Shown one piece after another: positions 43,943 to 56,434 of a stretch of DNA of 64,000 nt. Each line of letters starts with the position of its first letter. Within the stretch, counting starts at the first letter, position 1. The notes under the pieces are model-generated. The model was not told the origin of the DNA. It saw nothing but the letters and a program-made list of their open reading frames with translations, and ran no database searches. A program made the translations under genes and the position numbers. Origin of the DNA: Lolium rigidum. Its lineage: Eukaryota > Streptophyta > Magnoliopsida > Poales > Poaceae. The stretch is from NCBI RefSeq assembly GCF_022539505.1, contig NC_061514.1:40226869-40290868 (forward strand). Direction: 5' to 3'.

Positions 43943-46900
43943 TCAGACTGCAGCTGGCCTTTCACAAGCTTTATAGTAAAGCGTCTTCTGCACATAGAAG
44001 AGCATATATGCTTGGGAAGTCCTGACAGTATGCTCATCAACTCTGGTTACCCATGCATCATCGCATCTGTACCACTGATTGTTTAACCTGAGATAAGTCA
44101 CGTAGTGGCCAGCATCTAGCTTGCCACTATGTGTGATCACCGCAAATATTTCAAATTCTGAAGACAATTCCGAAACTGCTTCTGAATCTATGGATTCTGA
44201 TGGAAATATGCGGTTCCCATATCTGCTTCTGAGAACTGAGGATGACAGGTAAGGTGCCATGTCAAGAGAAAAAGGGAACTGCAAAGAGTGATCAACCTTC
44301 CTTGACATCTTCTTAACTGACGAATGCTCAAATCTCTTGATGTGAAAGCAGGAAACAAGTGGAAGCCTCCGAATGGACATTTGCTTAAGGGACTCTTGCC
44401 TCTCCTTGCAACGTTCACAGAAGAACTTCTGGTCAGCATCTAGCCTCTCAGCCCTGGTAAACCGCTCCAAACATCTCATGAGTGTTGATGATACCTTGGG
44501 ATTCATGCCAGCTAAGTTCCTCTCTCCATTGCGTGCTTTTGGGTTTGCAACACCACGAGAAACGTTACATCCAGCATCCAAGTCTAAAGAGAAGTCCATG
44601 CAAGGTTCAAAAGTTGTGGATGAGAACCCACAATTTGTGCAGATGACATCTGATCTCAGGATACCAGAAAACACCCGGTGTGCAATGCAACAGTCTCCAT
44701 GGCCTATTATGAGAAAAAAAAAAGATATGAAGGTTACAACCAAGAACATTAACAGAACACATTTGCAAAGGCAAATTGCAGTCTAACATATAAAGAGCAA
44801 GATAAGACTAAATGATGACTTTCACAATAAATCATAGTCCAGCATATCAAAACCCAGACTAGTAAAAGACAAATACAGGAAGATGATTATTTTTCTCACA
44901 CTTCACTTGTTTGCCTGTCCTAAGAATAGTAGGAGAAACAAGCAAGAACAATATTTCAGGAGCCACAAATTATCTCGTAAGAGATGGATCTGGAAGAACT
45001 GAACAGAAAAGGTGTCCCAATCATGGCATTCGACGTATACACAACATGTGATTATCCTGAAGAATAATTTTGCAAAAAATTGACCGTTTAGTTCATATCT
45101 GAACTTATTGCAGTACATGCAAGTATTTTCGAAAAGTAGAAAGAGAGAAGCTAACTACCTTGTTCATGTGATTTGTGCTCATCATCCTTTATATTTTCAT
45201 GAATATGGTCAAGGATGGAGATAAAAAATTCATGTGCATCCTGTTGCTCATAGCTTGCAAGGTTTGTTGCATGCTGCCACCAGCTAACAATTCATAACGA
45301 TAAAAAATCAGAAGAAAATCAAGTACTTCCATTCATAAAACAGAAGAATCAAGTGCAGTTTAACATTATTGCTTAAGAAGATGTCTGGGCTGCACTATTT
45401 CTCTCTACGATGATAATAATTTTAAAATAGCCATAGGACATTTGTAACACGCGTACGTTGTGAGTAGCAAATGCATGAACAGTTTGTCCCCAAGAAACAT
45501 AAGAGACTTTTGATAGGCCATGACAAAGAATCAACAAGATACTTATGTACCCACTACAGATGCTACATACTTGCATAATAACTTGGAAGTAGCAAGACAT
45601 ACTGTTGTAGCACAAAACTGAAATTGGTTACACAATAAATGAATCAAAAAATAGAGCAAATGCCTGTGATACTTTCACATGGATCTCTCAAACAACTGAC
45701 TTGAAAGGATTTAACAGGTGCTCATGCATTTTGTCAATTGGTCAATAATCACAGTCCAACGAACATTTAGGTCGGCATGCCAAGAGTACTTGCAGAATCA
45801 AATGAAAACATAAGAACTTAACACTATATGCTCTATATACAATGGGATTTCCTGAAATAGGAACATGCAACCATTACCCCCCAGTAGCACAACTCCCACT
45901 AAGCAGATCCTGCCCATCTTAGTGATATACCTCTGTTCATATCATTCCATATCATGTTAAGTAGACTTGCAATCTGCATGATCTAACTTCAAACAGTTCC
46001 ACTATGTTTTGCAGGAGAGAATATACAGTATACTGTCTCAAACAAGACGCAGTTACAATACTTGACACAGCCATTTAACTAAGGTCGGCTAACTTCTCTA
46101 ATACGCAACGAACCCAGCATTGAAAATAAAACTGCACGTTGCTGAAATGACAGCGCGACATCAACGAATGCAAATAGAGGTTGAGATCCGGACCTATAGA
46201 GGAACTTGGCGGGGCTGTATGGCGTGCGCTCCCCCGAGAAGGTTGCCGAGTAGATCTCGTCGAGATCGCAGGCGAGGCAGGCGGCCTTGGCGTCCGCATC
46301 GGTGGCGCGGTGCCTCATGGGCGTGCGGCGCGGGCAGAGGAATCGGTTGTGGCGATCGCCGAGGAAGTAGTTCCGGAGCGGCGGCGCGTGGAGGAGCGCC
46401 TGGAGCACGGAGTTCATGAAGCAGGTGTTGCCGAGGTTGTTTAGCCCGCGCAGGCCAGCTGGTTCCGTGGCGGATGCGGAAGTGGTGGGATCGGCGGCGG
46501 AGCTCACGAGTGCGGATTCGGCCGGATCTGGCGCCCAGGCGCGGTAGTCGACGCGGCGGCGCTTGCGGGGGGCGGGTGTGGGGGTGGAGGTGGAGGTGGA
46601 CGGGGGGTGGAGTGCGGTGGACTGGGCGAGGACGACGGCGTGGTCGAAGTCCGGGTCGTAGACCTGGTCCCCGCAGGCGGCGCAGAAGAGCTCGGCGCGG
46701 TCGACGTCGACTGCGATCTGGTGGCCCGGGGAGGAGGAGGAGGCGTGGGAGGCGGCGTGGGAGGGGCAGAAGACGGTGGCGCAGGAGAGGCAGGCGTAGA
46801 GGCGGGCGGGGGGCGGGGAGGAGGAGGGGCAGGGGGAGCAGCGGGGCACCTCGCGCGCGTCGCGGCGGATCTCGGGGCGGCCGAGCGGGCGCACGCGGAG

Positions 46901-46987
46901 GCAGCGGCGGAGGAAGCGGAGCGGGCGCGAGGTGAGGCGGTGCGCGGCGAGGTGAGGGCAGGGCGGCGGCGCGGATGGGCTGGTCAT
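43943..46987 (-). CDS. UBP22: Ubiquitin-specific protease UBP22-like (USP22/Ubp8 type), 3 exons
   Basis: Exons in coding order: 46987-46194, 45283-45159, 44703-43943. Phases fit, giving 559 residues. Seen: an N-terminal zinc-finger UBP domain (Cys/His between residues about 10 and 105: [32 protein letters not shown]); a basic KRRR patch (142-145); and a USP catalytic domain with the Cys box LGNTCFMNS (Cys189), the QQDAHEFF block, CxxC pairs of the zinc-ribbon finger (CTNCGF, CERCKE) and the His box DAGHYVTYL (His506) followed by DDAWV. In yeast, animals and Arabidopsis this enzyme removes ubiquitin from histone H2B in the SAGA DUB module in the nucleus. The ATG at 46987 was chosen; an in-frame ATG at 47116 would add 43 low-complexity residues. 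Confidence 0.93.
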
Positions 46988-47479
46988 CGGAGAGGAAGGA
47001 GCGGCGGTGGGGGCGGGGTAGGGGGTGGATGGTGGAGTGGCAGCAGGCGGCGCGGGGTGACGTAGTGAGGTGGTGTCGGGACGGTGGCGGCGGTGGAGAT
47101 GGATGGTATGGGTCATGGAGTCAGAGCCATGCTATGGTCTATGGGTCGCTCTGGGTCGGGGGAGGCGGTTCTGGATTCTGGTGGTCGCGTGCACCACGAG
47201 ATCAGGCAGCAAGTTCACACGAATCTGCGATCAGGATCTCGCAAATGTTAAATGTAGTACTGTGGTGAGTGATAACTTCACCAATTCAGTAGCATTCGAT
47301 CCAACGAGGAACCCGATCATGTTCAGGATAGGGATTAGTGGAAGTGAATACACAACACAGAAGTTATTAGAAACACGGTTACGTATCAGCATTTGCAACA
47401 ATACTATCAGCCCATCTGATTCAAGCATGTGTACCGCCGTAACAACAACAATGGTGACGAGAAAGGTTTGGTCGCTCCA
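46988..47479. other. UBP22 5' UTR/promoter region
   Basis: GC-rich near the start codon, with CpG and GGTGG repeats and no TATA box. The region 47030-47225 is present again, diverged, at 48894-49090. Confidence 0.5.
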
Positions 47480-47886
47480 AGAGCGTGTTAGTTGGCTCTG
47501 TTTCGGCGTGTTCGAATGTCTTTGGTCGGTCTCCTCTTGCCGTCAAGTTGAGTTGTTTCTTGGTGGTGTACGATGACCTTCGAGGGGCAGTTCGACAGTG
47601 AAGATCCTATTTCTCGTAGGTCTTGCGCATCTTCACTCAAGGGCTCGTCTTCAGAATCGGAGTTGCATGCGTTTTGTCGAGGGGTCATCTGTTTGGCATA
47701 GGCCAACCGCTTTGCGTCTGTGTACCTTCTGTGGGTAGCCAGGGTGGCTTGGTGTGCCTCTCGCGGCGGCGTGTGTGGGTCTTTGTGGATGTGGGCTTGG
47801 CCCTGTTGTAGGTTTTCGTCTGATTTTCTCCTAAAAACTTGGCACTTAATGAACGAAGTAAAGTTATTGCCTTCATTTAAAAAAAA
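47480..47886 (+). mobile_element. Probable LINE-like 3' end with poly(A)
   Basis: G/T-rich sequence ending GGCACTTAATGAACGAAGTA, then a run of A (about 47879-47886), similar in style to grass LINE tails. No target duplication found, and the left boundary is uncertain. Confidence 0.4.
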
Positions 47887-47997
47887 CATCTTGACCAATA
47901 AATATGGAAAATCATTCGGTTCCTCCGGAGGCACGCTCGTCTCGCAACCTCCGGGTCAAGCTACTGATGCATGTCCCATGGGTCCCACCATCCTCCC

Positions 47998-48150
47998 AGT
48001 GGCGGAGGAGCGAAGCGGGCGCGAGATGAGGCGGTGTGCGGCGAGGTGCAGGCAGGGTGGCGACGTAGACGAGTTGGTCATCGGGGGGAGGGGAGGGGAG
48101 GCAGCGATGGGGGTGGATGGTAGAGTGGCACCAGGTGGCCCGGGGTGATG
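47998..48150 (-). pseudogene. Duplicated fragment of UBP22 5' coding end
   Basis: Matches 46905-47060 (the UBP22 start region), including GAGGCGGTG-GCGGCGAGGTG and GGTCATCG around the start codon. On the minus strand it still reads SSPCLHLAAHRLISRPLRS-like residues in place of the N-terminal zinc-finger start. The rest of the gene is absent. Confidence 0.75.
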
Positions 48151-48159
48151 ATGGTTGTG

Positions 48160-48865
48160 AAATACGCCATATTTTCTTGCGTTTAAACCCTTATCTAAGT
48201 CAAGAAGTTGACTAAGTTTACCTCTCAACTTGCCACTAATGCCTAATCAATGCAAAGATGTGTAATCTCTTTTATTTTTGGATGATGTGAAGGATATCAC
48301 GTCATAATAGCAAATGGACATGCAATTACTGAAGAAAATCGTGTCAGGAGCATGGCAAGGTTGACTACGTTAGGAAAGGCGGTTCCAGGGGTTTTAACGG
48401 GCATCGGTACGGGCAAGCCCCGCCCGTACTACCCACGGTTGCATTCCCGATGTCAAACTATAAAAGTCTTTAAGGGACCGACACTAAAGAGAGAGCCATT
48501 TGTCGCTAAATAGAGCCGCCATCCACCAGATCCATCTGCAACACACCGAAGGAGATCCATCAGCATAGTTCATCCATTCCATCTTCCATCTCCTCCATAG
48601 CCATAGCCATCCCCATTGTAATAGAGATATCCTTGAGAATCGGTGACTATTGTAAAAATATTGTGATTTCAATCTAAGTATTTTGCACAATAATTTCTAT
48701 ATTTGTATTTGATCTTGATATTATGTGTGAGTAGTTCTCATGGGCTGCGGGTCGGGGTGAATCCCTGCAGCATTCATGTACATCTAATCTTATTTTATGT
48801 GTAAGGATTGAATAGAAGTTTTGCGATCCTATCATTGTCTCTTTGCCTCGTCTTGATGATCTGCA
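48160..48865 (+). mobile_element. Possible solo LTR
   Basis: About 700 bp between two pieces of duplicated UBP22 flank. It has promoter-like CTATAAAAGTC (about 48459), a polyadenylation-like AT stretch (48650-48720) and no ORF. It could begin TGTGAAATACG and end GATCTGCA. No target duplication could be fixed, so this is tentative. Confidence 0.35.
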
Positions 48866-48893
48866 GGTACCCATATCATTCGAGAGGGAGAGG

Positions 48894-49090
48894 GAGGGGG
48901 CGGCGGTGGAGTGGCGGCTGAGGCGGTGGGGACAGCGGCAGCAGGCGGCGCGGGGTGACGTACTGAGGTGGGGGTGGGGGTGGGGTGTCGGGACGTTGGC
49001 GACGGTGGAGATGGTGCTATGGGTCATGGAGTCAGAGCCATGGGTCGGGGGAAGGCGGTTCTCGTGCACTGCAAGATCACGATCTGACCA
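48894..49090. repeat. Second duplicated copy of the UBP22 promoter region
   Basis: Matches 47030-47225, sharing GCAGGCGGCGCGGGGTGACG, then GTGTCGGGACG-TGGCG-CGGTGGAGATGG, then GGGTCATGGAGTCAGAGCCA. Same orientation as the original. Confidence 0.85.
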
Positions 49091-49110
49091 ACTGACATAG
49101 GCATCCCCAA

Positions 49111-50129
49111 TGGGCCTGCCAAAGATGGTACCCGAGGTTTACTAAAGGCCCAGGACTCGAAGAATAAGAAGACTTGGAAGCCCATTTAGCATTAAGGAAA
49201 GATAGTTTGTACTACCTCCGATTCAAGGAATAAGGCGCCCTCGTTTTACGTGCTTTTTGTTTGACCAAGAATTAATTTAAATATATAAAGATTGTTCGTA
49301 TGAAATTAGCATCATTAGAAAGTGTTTTTCAATACGAATCCAACGATACTAATTACATATAATATAATCAAGATTGTGTTGCCCAATTTTTATGGTCAAA
49401 GTTCGTCTTGGAATACGCGTGCGCCTTATTCCTTGGGACGGAGGTAGTATTAGGAAAGATAGAGATTTGTAATCTTACGGGTTGGGTACGAAACCCTCCC
49501 GAACTCTGTAACTTGTGTATTACGAAACCCTCGGCTCCACCCTCTATATAAGGGGGAGTCGAGGGACGAAGAAAGGATCGAATCTACTGTTAACACAACC
49601 CTAGTTTTACAATCGTCGAGTACTTTTCGGCTGAAACCTTCGAGATCTACTTGCCCTCTACTTCTAGCAAAACCCTAGTCTATAATCTGTAGGCATTGAC
49701 AAATTAATTATTTATCAATTGGCGCCGTCTGTGGGGATTAGAGGTTGCAAGGAGCTGATCTCGATGGCACGTCCAGAATCGTCGAGTTCGTCGGTGGCTA
49801 GCAATGCGATGGATCGAGGTAAACAGAAAAAACTCATCTAGTCGACTTTATTCCTCACCCGCCCTCCCGTATGGATGCATGTGCCTATCTGGAAGAGCCC
49901 ATCGTCATGACGTTCGGAGAATTCCGATTTGGCGTCAACAAAGAAGGATCCTACCGTCTCGAAGTTCCGATCTCGTCGGAATTTTCAGCGGTCGATTCTA
50001 ACTTTTCGTCGAGTGACGAGGAGTTTTCGTCGCCACGCTTCGTCGACACCAAGGCAAACGGAAAGCTCGCCAAGATCTTCAGCGACACATCTTTCGAGTC
50101 GTCTGCGGACTCCTTTATAAGCAGCGATT
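49111..50129 (+). mobile_element. 5' part of a gypsy-type LTR retrotransposon (LTR, PBS, gag start)
   Basis: The LTR runs from about 49111 to TATCA at 49717 (about 370 bp after removing a MITE). It has a TATA box CTATATAAGG (49544-49553), GTCGAGGGACGAAGAAAGGA, and then PBS TGGCGCCGTCTGTGGGGA at 49720-49737, two bases after the LTR end. Past the PBS, a frame from 49871 (FGEFRFGVNKEG, Ser/Asp-rich stretches) looks like a gag N-terminus. It is cut at 50130 by another LTR. Confidence 0.75.
49212..49447. mobile_element. Stowaway MITE (236 bp) inside the LTR
   Basis: CTACCTCCGATTCAAGGAAT...ATTCCTTGGGACGGAGGTAG, with TA at both sides. Both ends share AAGGAATAAGGCGC in inverted form. Confidence 0.9.
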
Positions 50130-50444
50130 TGATGTCTACGTTCCCCCTCCTTTCCTGTAGACAGTGTTGGGCCTCCAAGTGCAGAGGTTTGTAGAACAGC
50201 AGCAAGTTTCCCTTAAGTGGATCACCCAAGGTTTATCGAACTCAGGGAGGAAGAGGTCAAAGATATCCCTCTCATGCAACCCTCGCAACCACAAAGCAAG
50301 AAGTCTCTTGTGTCCCCAACACACCTAATAGGTGCACTAGTTCGGCGAAGAGATAGTGAAATGCTGAGGTGGTATAAATATATATGAGCAGTAGCAACGC
50401 GTGCGGAAAATAGCTTGCTGGCGTGTAGTTGATGGTGGTAGTAT
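50130..50444 (-). mobile_element. B-type LTR fragment, cut by the assembly gap
   Basis: Begins TGATGTCTACG, the inverse of the LTR end CGTAGACATCA of element B, and follows the inverse of the B LTR through the TAGGTGCACTAGTTCGGCGA block until the Ns. Confidence 0.88.
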
Positions 50445-50544
50445 NNNNNNNNNNNNNNNNNNNNNNNNNNNNNNNNNNNNNNNNNNNNNNNNNNNNNNNN
50501 NNNNNNNNNNNNNNNNNNNNNNNNNNNNNNNNNNNNNNNNNNNN
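50445..50544. other. Assembly gap (100 N)
   Basis: Exactly 100 Ns, the usual placeholder for a gap of unknown size. The left flank is a B-type LTR and the right flank is the internal module of element C, so at least one element end is missing. Confidence 0.99.
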
Positions 50545-52717
50545 ATATAAGTTTCAGCAGTGGCTTTCAACTTTCAACATGCATATCTCATGGATAATTG
50601 TCAATGCAAAGTAATATGATGAATGCAAATAAGCAAGTATGTAAGAATCAATGCACAATTGACACAAGTGTTTGCTTCTAAGATGGAAGGAAGTAGGTAA
50701 ACTGACTCAACATAAAAGTAAAAGAATGGCCCTTCGCAGAGGGAAGCGAGGATTAAATCATGTGCTAGAGCTTTTCAAGTTTTGAAATCATATAGAGAGC
50801 ATAAAAGTAAAGTTTTGAGAGGTGTTTGTTGTTGTCAACGAATGGTAGCGGGTACTATAACTACCTTATCAACCAGACTTTCAAGAGCGGCTCCCATGAA
50901 GGACGTTATCTCTACCAGCAAGGTAGATCATCCCTCTTCTCTTTTGTTTACACATGTATTTTAGTTTCATTATTTATGGTTGACACTCCCCCCAACCTTT
51001 TGCTTACACAAGCCATGGCAAACCGAATCCTCGGGTGCCTTCCAACATTTCACATACCATGGAGGAGTGTCTATTTGCAAAATTAAGTTGCTTACTGATA
51101 GATCAGGGCAAAACACGTGAAGATAATTATTAATGAAAGTTGTAATTAATTGGGGCTGGGAACCCCATTGCCAGCTCTTTTTGCAAAATTATTGGATAAG
51201 CGGATGAAGCCACTAGTCCATTGTTGAGAGTCTGTCAGAAGTAAATGACAAGATCGAAAGATAAAACACCACATACTTCCTCATGAGCTATAAAACATTG
51301 ACACAAATAAGAGATAATAGCTTTTGAATTGTTTAAAGGTAGCACATGAAGTATTTACTTGGAATGGAAGGAAATACCACATAGTAGGTAGATATGGTGG
51401 ACACAAATGGCATAGGTTTTTGGCTCAAGGTTTTGGATGCGCGAGAAGCATTTCCTCTCAGTACAAGGCTTTGGGCTAGCAAGGTTGTTTGAAGCAAACA
51501 CAAGTATAAACCGGTACAACAAAACTTACATAAGAACAAATTGCAAACATTATAAAACTCTACACTGTCTTCCTTGTTGCTCAAACACTTTTACCGTGAA
51601 AATATCTAGACCTTAGAGAGACCAATCATGCAAACCAATTTCAACAAGTTCTACGGTAGTTCTCCACTAATAGGTTTAAACTACATGATGCAAGAGAAAC
51701 ATGATCTACTTGAGAGCTCAAAACAATTGCCAAGTATCAAATTATCCAAGATAATATGAAGCATTTTCTGTTTCCAACCAAATATTAATAAGTGCAACGG
51801 TTTTCAACTCCGCCATGAACATTAAAAATAAAACAAAGAACACCAGTGTTCATATGAAAAAGCGGAGCGTGTCTCTCTCCCACACAAGGATTGCTAGGAT
51901 CCAAATTTATTCAAACACAAACAAAAGAAACAGGCGCTCCAAGTAAAGCACATATGATGTGACCGAATAAAAATATAGTTTCAATAGAAGAAACCTGATA
52001 AGTTGATGAAGAAGGGGATGCCTTGGGCATCCCCAAGCTTAGACGCTTGAGTCTCCTTGAAATATGCAGGGATGAACCACAGGGGCATCCCCAAGCTTAG
52101 ACTTTTCACTCTTCTTGATCATATATCATCCTCCTCTCTTGACCCTTGAAAACTTCCTTCACACCAAACTTCTCATAAACTTCATTAGAGGGGTTAGTAC
52201 TCAAAAAACTTTAATCCACTTTAGTCCTGTAGTGACACATTGCAATAACTCAATAAAACATTAGCTACAGCTCTCCACGTCTAGAAAGCCTCACTTAAAG
52301 TCCACAAGAGACAATGCAAAAAAACAGAGACAGAATCTGCCAAAACAGAACAGCCAGTAAACACGAATTTTTACGAGGTACTTCCGTTGCTCAAATCAGA
52401 AAACTTAAAACTAATGAAACTTGCGTACATATCTGAGGATCACGCACGTAAATTTGCAGATTTTTCTGAGTTTCCAACAGAGAGATCTACGCAAATCCGT
52501 GACAGACAGAAAATCTGTTTCTGTGCAGTAATCCAAATCTAGCATCAACTTTACCATAGAGACTTTACTTGGCACAAAAACATGATAAGGAGAGGTTGCT
52601 ACAGCAGTAACAACTTCCAAGACACAACAAAACAGTAGAAAAATAAAGACATGGGTTATCTCCCAAGAAGTGCTTTCTTTATAGCCATTAAGATGGGCTC
52701 AGCAATTTTAATGATGC

Positions 52718-53801
52718 TCATATAAGGATGAGAGTTGAAGCAAAGAGAGCATCAAAAAGCAAGTACGAAACAAATTTAAGTCTCACCCACTTCCTATGCG
52801 TCAGAATCTTGTACACAAATAAATTCATGAAGAACAAAGTGACAAGCATAAGAAGATAAAACAAGAGTAGCTTCAAAATTTTCAGCATATAGAGAGGTGG
52901 TTTAGTACCATGAAAATTTCTACAACCATATTTTCCTCTCTCATAATAATTTTCAGTAGCTTCATGGATAAACTCAACAATATAACTATCACATAAAGCA
53001 CGCTCTTCATGATTCACAAACACATAATTTTTATCAAGCTCAGAAATAATAGGATTAAAACTTTCAAACCCACTTTTATCAATAATATAACAAGATGATT
53101 GATCAATCTCAAAAGATATGAGACTCATAGATAACGTCAAAAACTCTCCAATCCCATTTTCATTAGTAGTACAATTAATATTATCAAGTAACATAGGACC
53201 ATCATCTAGAGATTTATCATAAACATTTGCCAAGCAAAACTCTTTAGTACCATGCATTTCGACATCAGGCACAAACAAAGCATTATCATAAGATTTATCA
53301 AAGTAGCATGGATTATCATAAATGACAGTAGCATAATTATTCTCACAAGTTTTACTCATAGGGAATATTTCAAGAGAATCCACAGGAACATAACATTCAT
53401 CCTCCTTTGGTAAGCATGGAGGACAATCAAATAGTGTAAGAGATAAAGAGTTACTCTCATTAGAAGGTTGGCATGGGTAGCTAATCCATTCTTCCTCCTT
53501 TTGTTCATCACTCTCCTCCTCTTTTTCATCCAATGAGCTTTCAGAGTTCATCAATTTCCTCCTCTTTTTCATCCAATGAGCTTTCAGGTTCATCAATTTC
53601 TTCTTCCACTGGTTCCTGCAAATTGTGAGTGCATTCTTGTGCATTAATGAGTCTCTCTTTATAATCAATGATATAAGGATTATTGCTGTAACTTTCTATG
53701 CAAAAAGTAAGGATAGAAGAGACATAATCTTTAAGGTCCTTACAAACAACACAAGTTTCATAATTTTTAGATATGAAGGATTCTATCTCAGAGGCTCCCA
53801 T
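52718..53801 (-). pseudogene. ORF of element C with C-terminal hydrophobic segment, frameshifted
   Basis: Two overlapping frames: 53801-53541 and 53668-52718. The switch falls in a tandem repeat of about 45 bp encoding Ser/Glu-rich 'SSLDEKEEE' blocks (53510-53600), so slippage is the likely cause. The acidic Cys/Asp/Tyr-rich middle is followed by DSYIVEFIHEATENYYERGK, YGCRNFH, and a hydrophobic LLLFYLLMLVTLFFMNLFVY segment with a basic tail. The last ~95 residues align closely with the ORF of element B (17698-18333). Function unknown. Confidence 0.65.
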
Positions 53802-54340
53802 AAATAAGACAAATTGTTCTACCTCTTCGAACCCAAAATGAATATAGCTATTCCAATTATAGTTCTTAATTAAAACTTCCTCACTAAAGCCACATTGAAA
53901 TTTAAGATGTTTAGTATCCTATTTAGAGCAACAGTTTATATCATGGCGTTTAAGCAAGATTTTAGCAATTGTATTTAATTTTTCTATCACAGCACTCATA
54001 ACTTTTCCCGTTCTTGATTCTCTATAATTATTATATAATGCTATAAGCTTCAAATAGGTTGTAGGTTCTCCCATAATAGCAGTTTTTAATTTTTAGGTTT
54101 TTCAAATTTTTATGGATTTTTGGGTATATAGGGAAAGTAAAACAAGACAAAAATAAACTAGACAAAAGTAAAGTAAGCAAAATAAAACTAGGCAGAAATA
54201 AACTAAGCACAAATAAACTAGACAAAAGTAAACTAACAAGACAAAATAAAATAAAAGCAGAGAGAGAGGTAGAGTGTACTCCCCAGGTGAACTTATGAGT
54301 AGAGCTATGCCTCCCCGGCAACGGAGCCAGAAAATAGTCT

Positions 54341-55876
54341 TGATGACCCACAAGTATAGGGGATCGCAACAGTCTTCGAGGGAAGTAAAACCCAAATTTA
54401 TTGATTCGACACAAGGGGAGGTAAAGAATACTTATAAGCCTTAACAACTGAGTTGTCAATTCAGCTGCACCGGAAAAGCACTAGTAACAGGGGTGATGTG
54501 AAAGCAAGCAGTAATATGAGAGCAGATAGTAACAGTAATACGACAGCAGCAGTAGCAGTAATATGAGAGCAATGGCACCGGAAAATAGTTGATACTACTT
54601 CCAATGACATGTAGAACGAGTATATGATGATGCGAGATGGACCGGGGTTCCCAAACTATCTACACTAGTGGTAACTCTCCAATAACAAGTGTTGGGTGAA
54701 CAAATTACAGTTGGGCAATTGATAGGATTGAAATAGCATTAAGACAGAACATCAAGTCTATTAATCATGTAGGCATGTTTTCCATATATAGTCATACGTG
54801 CTCGCAATGAGAAACTTGCATAACATCTTTTGTCCTACCAGCCGGTGGCAGCCGGGCCTCTAGGGAATCTACTGGAAATTAAGGTACTCCTTTTAATAGA
54901 GCACCGGAGCAAAGCATTAACACTCCGTGAAAACATGTGATCCTCATATCTAAGCCTTCCCCTCCGATTATCCCAGTTCCTGTCACTCTGGGGCCTCGGG
55001 TTCCGGACATAGACATGTGCAAACAACTTGTAGATACAATCTAAACAATAAGTATAGAGCTTAAATCTAAGATCATGCCACTCGGGCCCTAGTGACAAGC
55101 ATTAAACACAACAAGATTGCAGCAACAATAACTTCACAAACTTATATAGATAGACTAATCATAATGTAACAATCCATCAGATCCCAACGGACACAACACC
55201 GATTACATCAGATGGATCTCAATCATGTAAGGCAGCTCATGAGATCATTGTATTGAAGTACATGGGGGAGAGAGTACCAACTAGCTACAGCTAGAACCCG
55301 TAGTCCATGGGGGAACTACTCACGGAGCATGATGGAGGCGGTGGCGTCGATGGAGATGGCTTCCGGGGGCACTTCCCCGTCCCGGCGGCGTGCCGGAACA
55401 GAGATTCTGTCCCCCGAATTGTAGTTTCGCGATGGCGGCGGCGCCCCTGGAGTCTTTTTGGAGTTTCGTCAATCGTATCGATGTTTTAGGTCAGGACGGC
55501 TTAAATGGGCGAAGAGTCGGAGTCGGAGGGGCCACGGGGCCTCCTCACACTAGGCCGGCACGGCCAGGGTGGAGCCCGCGCGGCCACCACGTGTGGGGCC
55601 CCCAGGGCTCCCCTCTGGTCCACCTCTGACTTTCTGGAAGGTTCCGGGAAAAATAAGATGTTGGGTCTTCGTTTCGTCGAATTCCGAGAATATTGCCTAA
55701 ACAGCCTTTCTGGAACCAAAAACAACAGAAAACAGGAACTGGCACTGTGGCATCTTGTTAATAGGTTAGTTCCGGAAAACGCATAAAAACATTATAAAGT
55801 GTGAGCAAAACATGTAGGTATTGTCATAAAACAAGCATGGAACATCAGAAATTATAGATACATTGGAGACGTATCA
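54341..55876 (-). repeat. 5' LTR of element C
   Basis: 1,536 bp, TG...CA bounded on the minus strand. The start matches A- and B-type LTR starts; the end (CTTGTGGGTCATCA) differs. Confidence 0.85.
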
Positions 55877-56434
55877 CTAACCCGAAGGTGGATTATTTAG
55901 GCATAGATGCATGCTGGATAGCGGTCTATGTACTTTGTCGTAATGCCCTGATTAAATCTCATAGTAATCATCATTGATATGTATTGAATCTTTATTTGTC
56001 AATTGCCCACCTGTAATTTGTTCACCCAGCATCTTAGTTATCTTATTGGAGAGACACCACTAGTGAACTGTGGACCCCGGTCCATTCTTTTACATCTGAA
56101 TACAATCTACTGCAATCATTGTTCTTACTGTTCTTTGCAAACAAACACCATCTTCCACTCGATACGTTTAATCCTTTGTTTTCAGCAAGCCGGTGAGATT
56201 GACAACCTCACCGTTACGTTGGGGCAAAGTATCTTGATTGTGTTGTGCGGGTTCCACGTTGGCGCCGGTTTCACTGGTGTTGCGCCGCACTACACTCCTC
56301 CACCAACAACCTTCACGTGCTTCTTGGCTCCTACTGGTTCGATAACCTTGGTTTCATACCGAGGGAAACTTGCTTCTATACGCATAATACCTTCCACTTG
56401 GGGTTCCCAACGAACGTGTGCTTCGCGCGTATCA
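55877..56434 (+). mobile_element. A-type LTR, 3' portion
   Basis: Starts CTAACCCGAAGGTGGATTAT, as inside the A1 LTR near 14841, and ends GCGTATCA at 56434. The left part is cut by element C. Confidence 0.88.

Larger units (their letters stand above)
50545..55876 (-). mobile_element. LTR retrotransposon C (non-autonomous), 3' LTR lost in the gap
   Basis: Reading on the minus strand: LTR 55876-54341 (TGATACGTCTCCAATGTATC...GTCATCA), an 11-base spacer, PBS TGGCTCCGTTGCCGGGGA (54329-54312, tRNA-Asp type with one mismatch), an ORF with a C-terminal hydrophobic segment (53801-52718), then the non-coding module shared with A2 and B (52690-50545) with the hairpin at 52034-52014. It entered an A-type LTR: CTAAC at 55877 continues that LTR. 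The other end is not visible. Confidence 0.88.

Noticed and set aside
46120..47268. Long Gly/Arg-rich plus-strand frames opposite UBP22 exon 1
   Set aside because: Antisense shadows of a GC-rich coding exon; low-complexity composition and no domain.
49871..50194. Host gene with an acidic Ser-rich product
   Set aside because: It lies directly after an LTR and PBS and is cut by another LTR, so a gag start is more likely.
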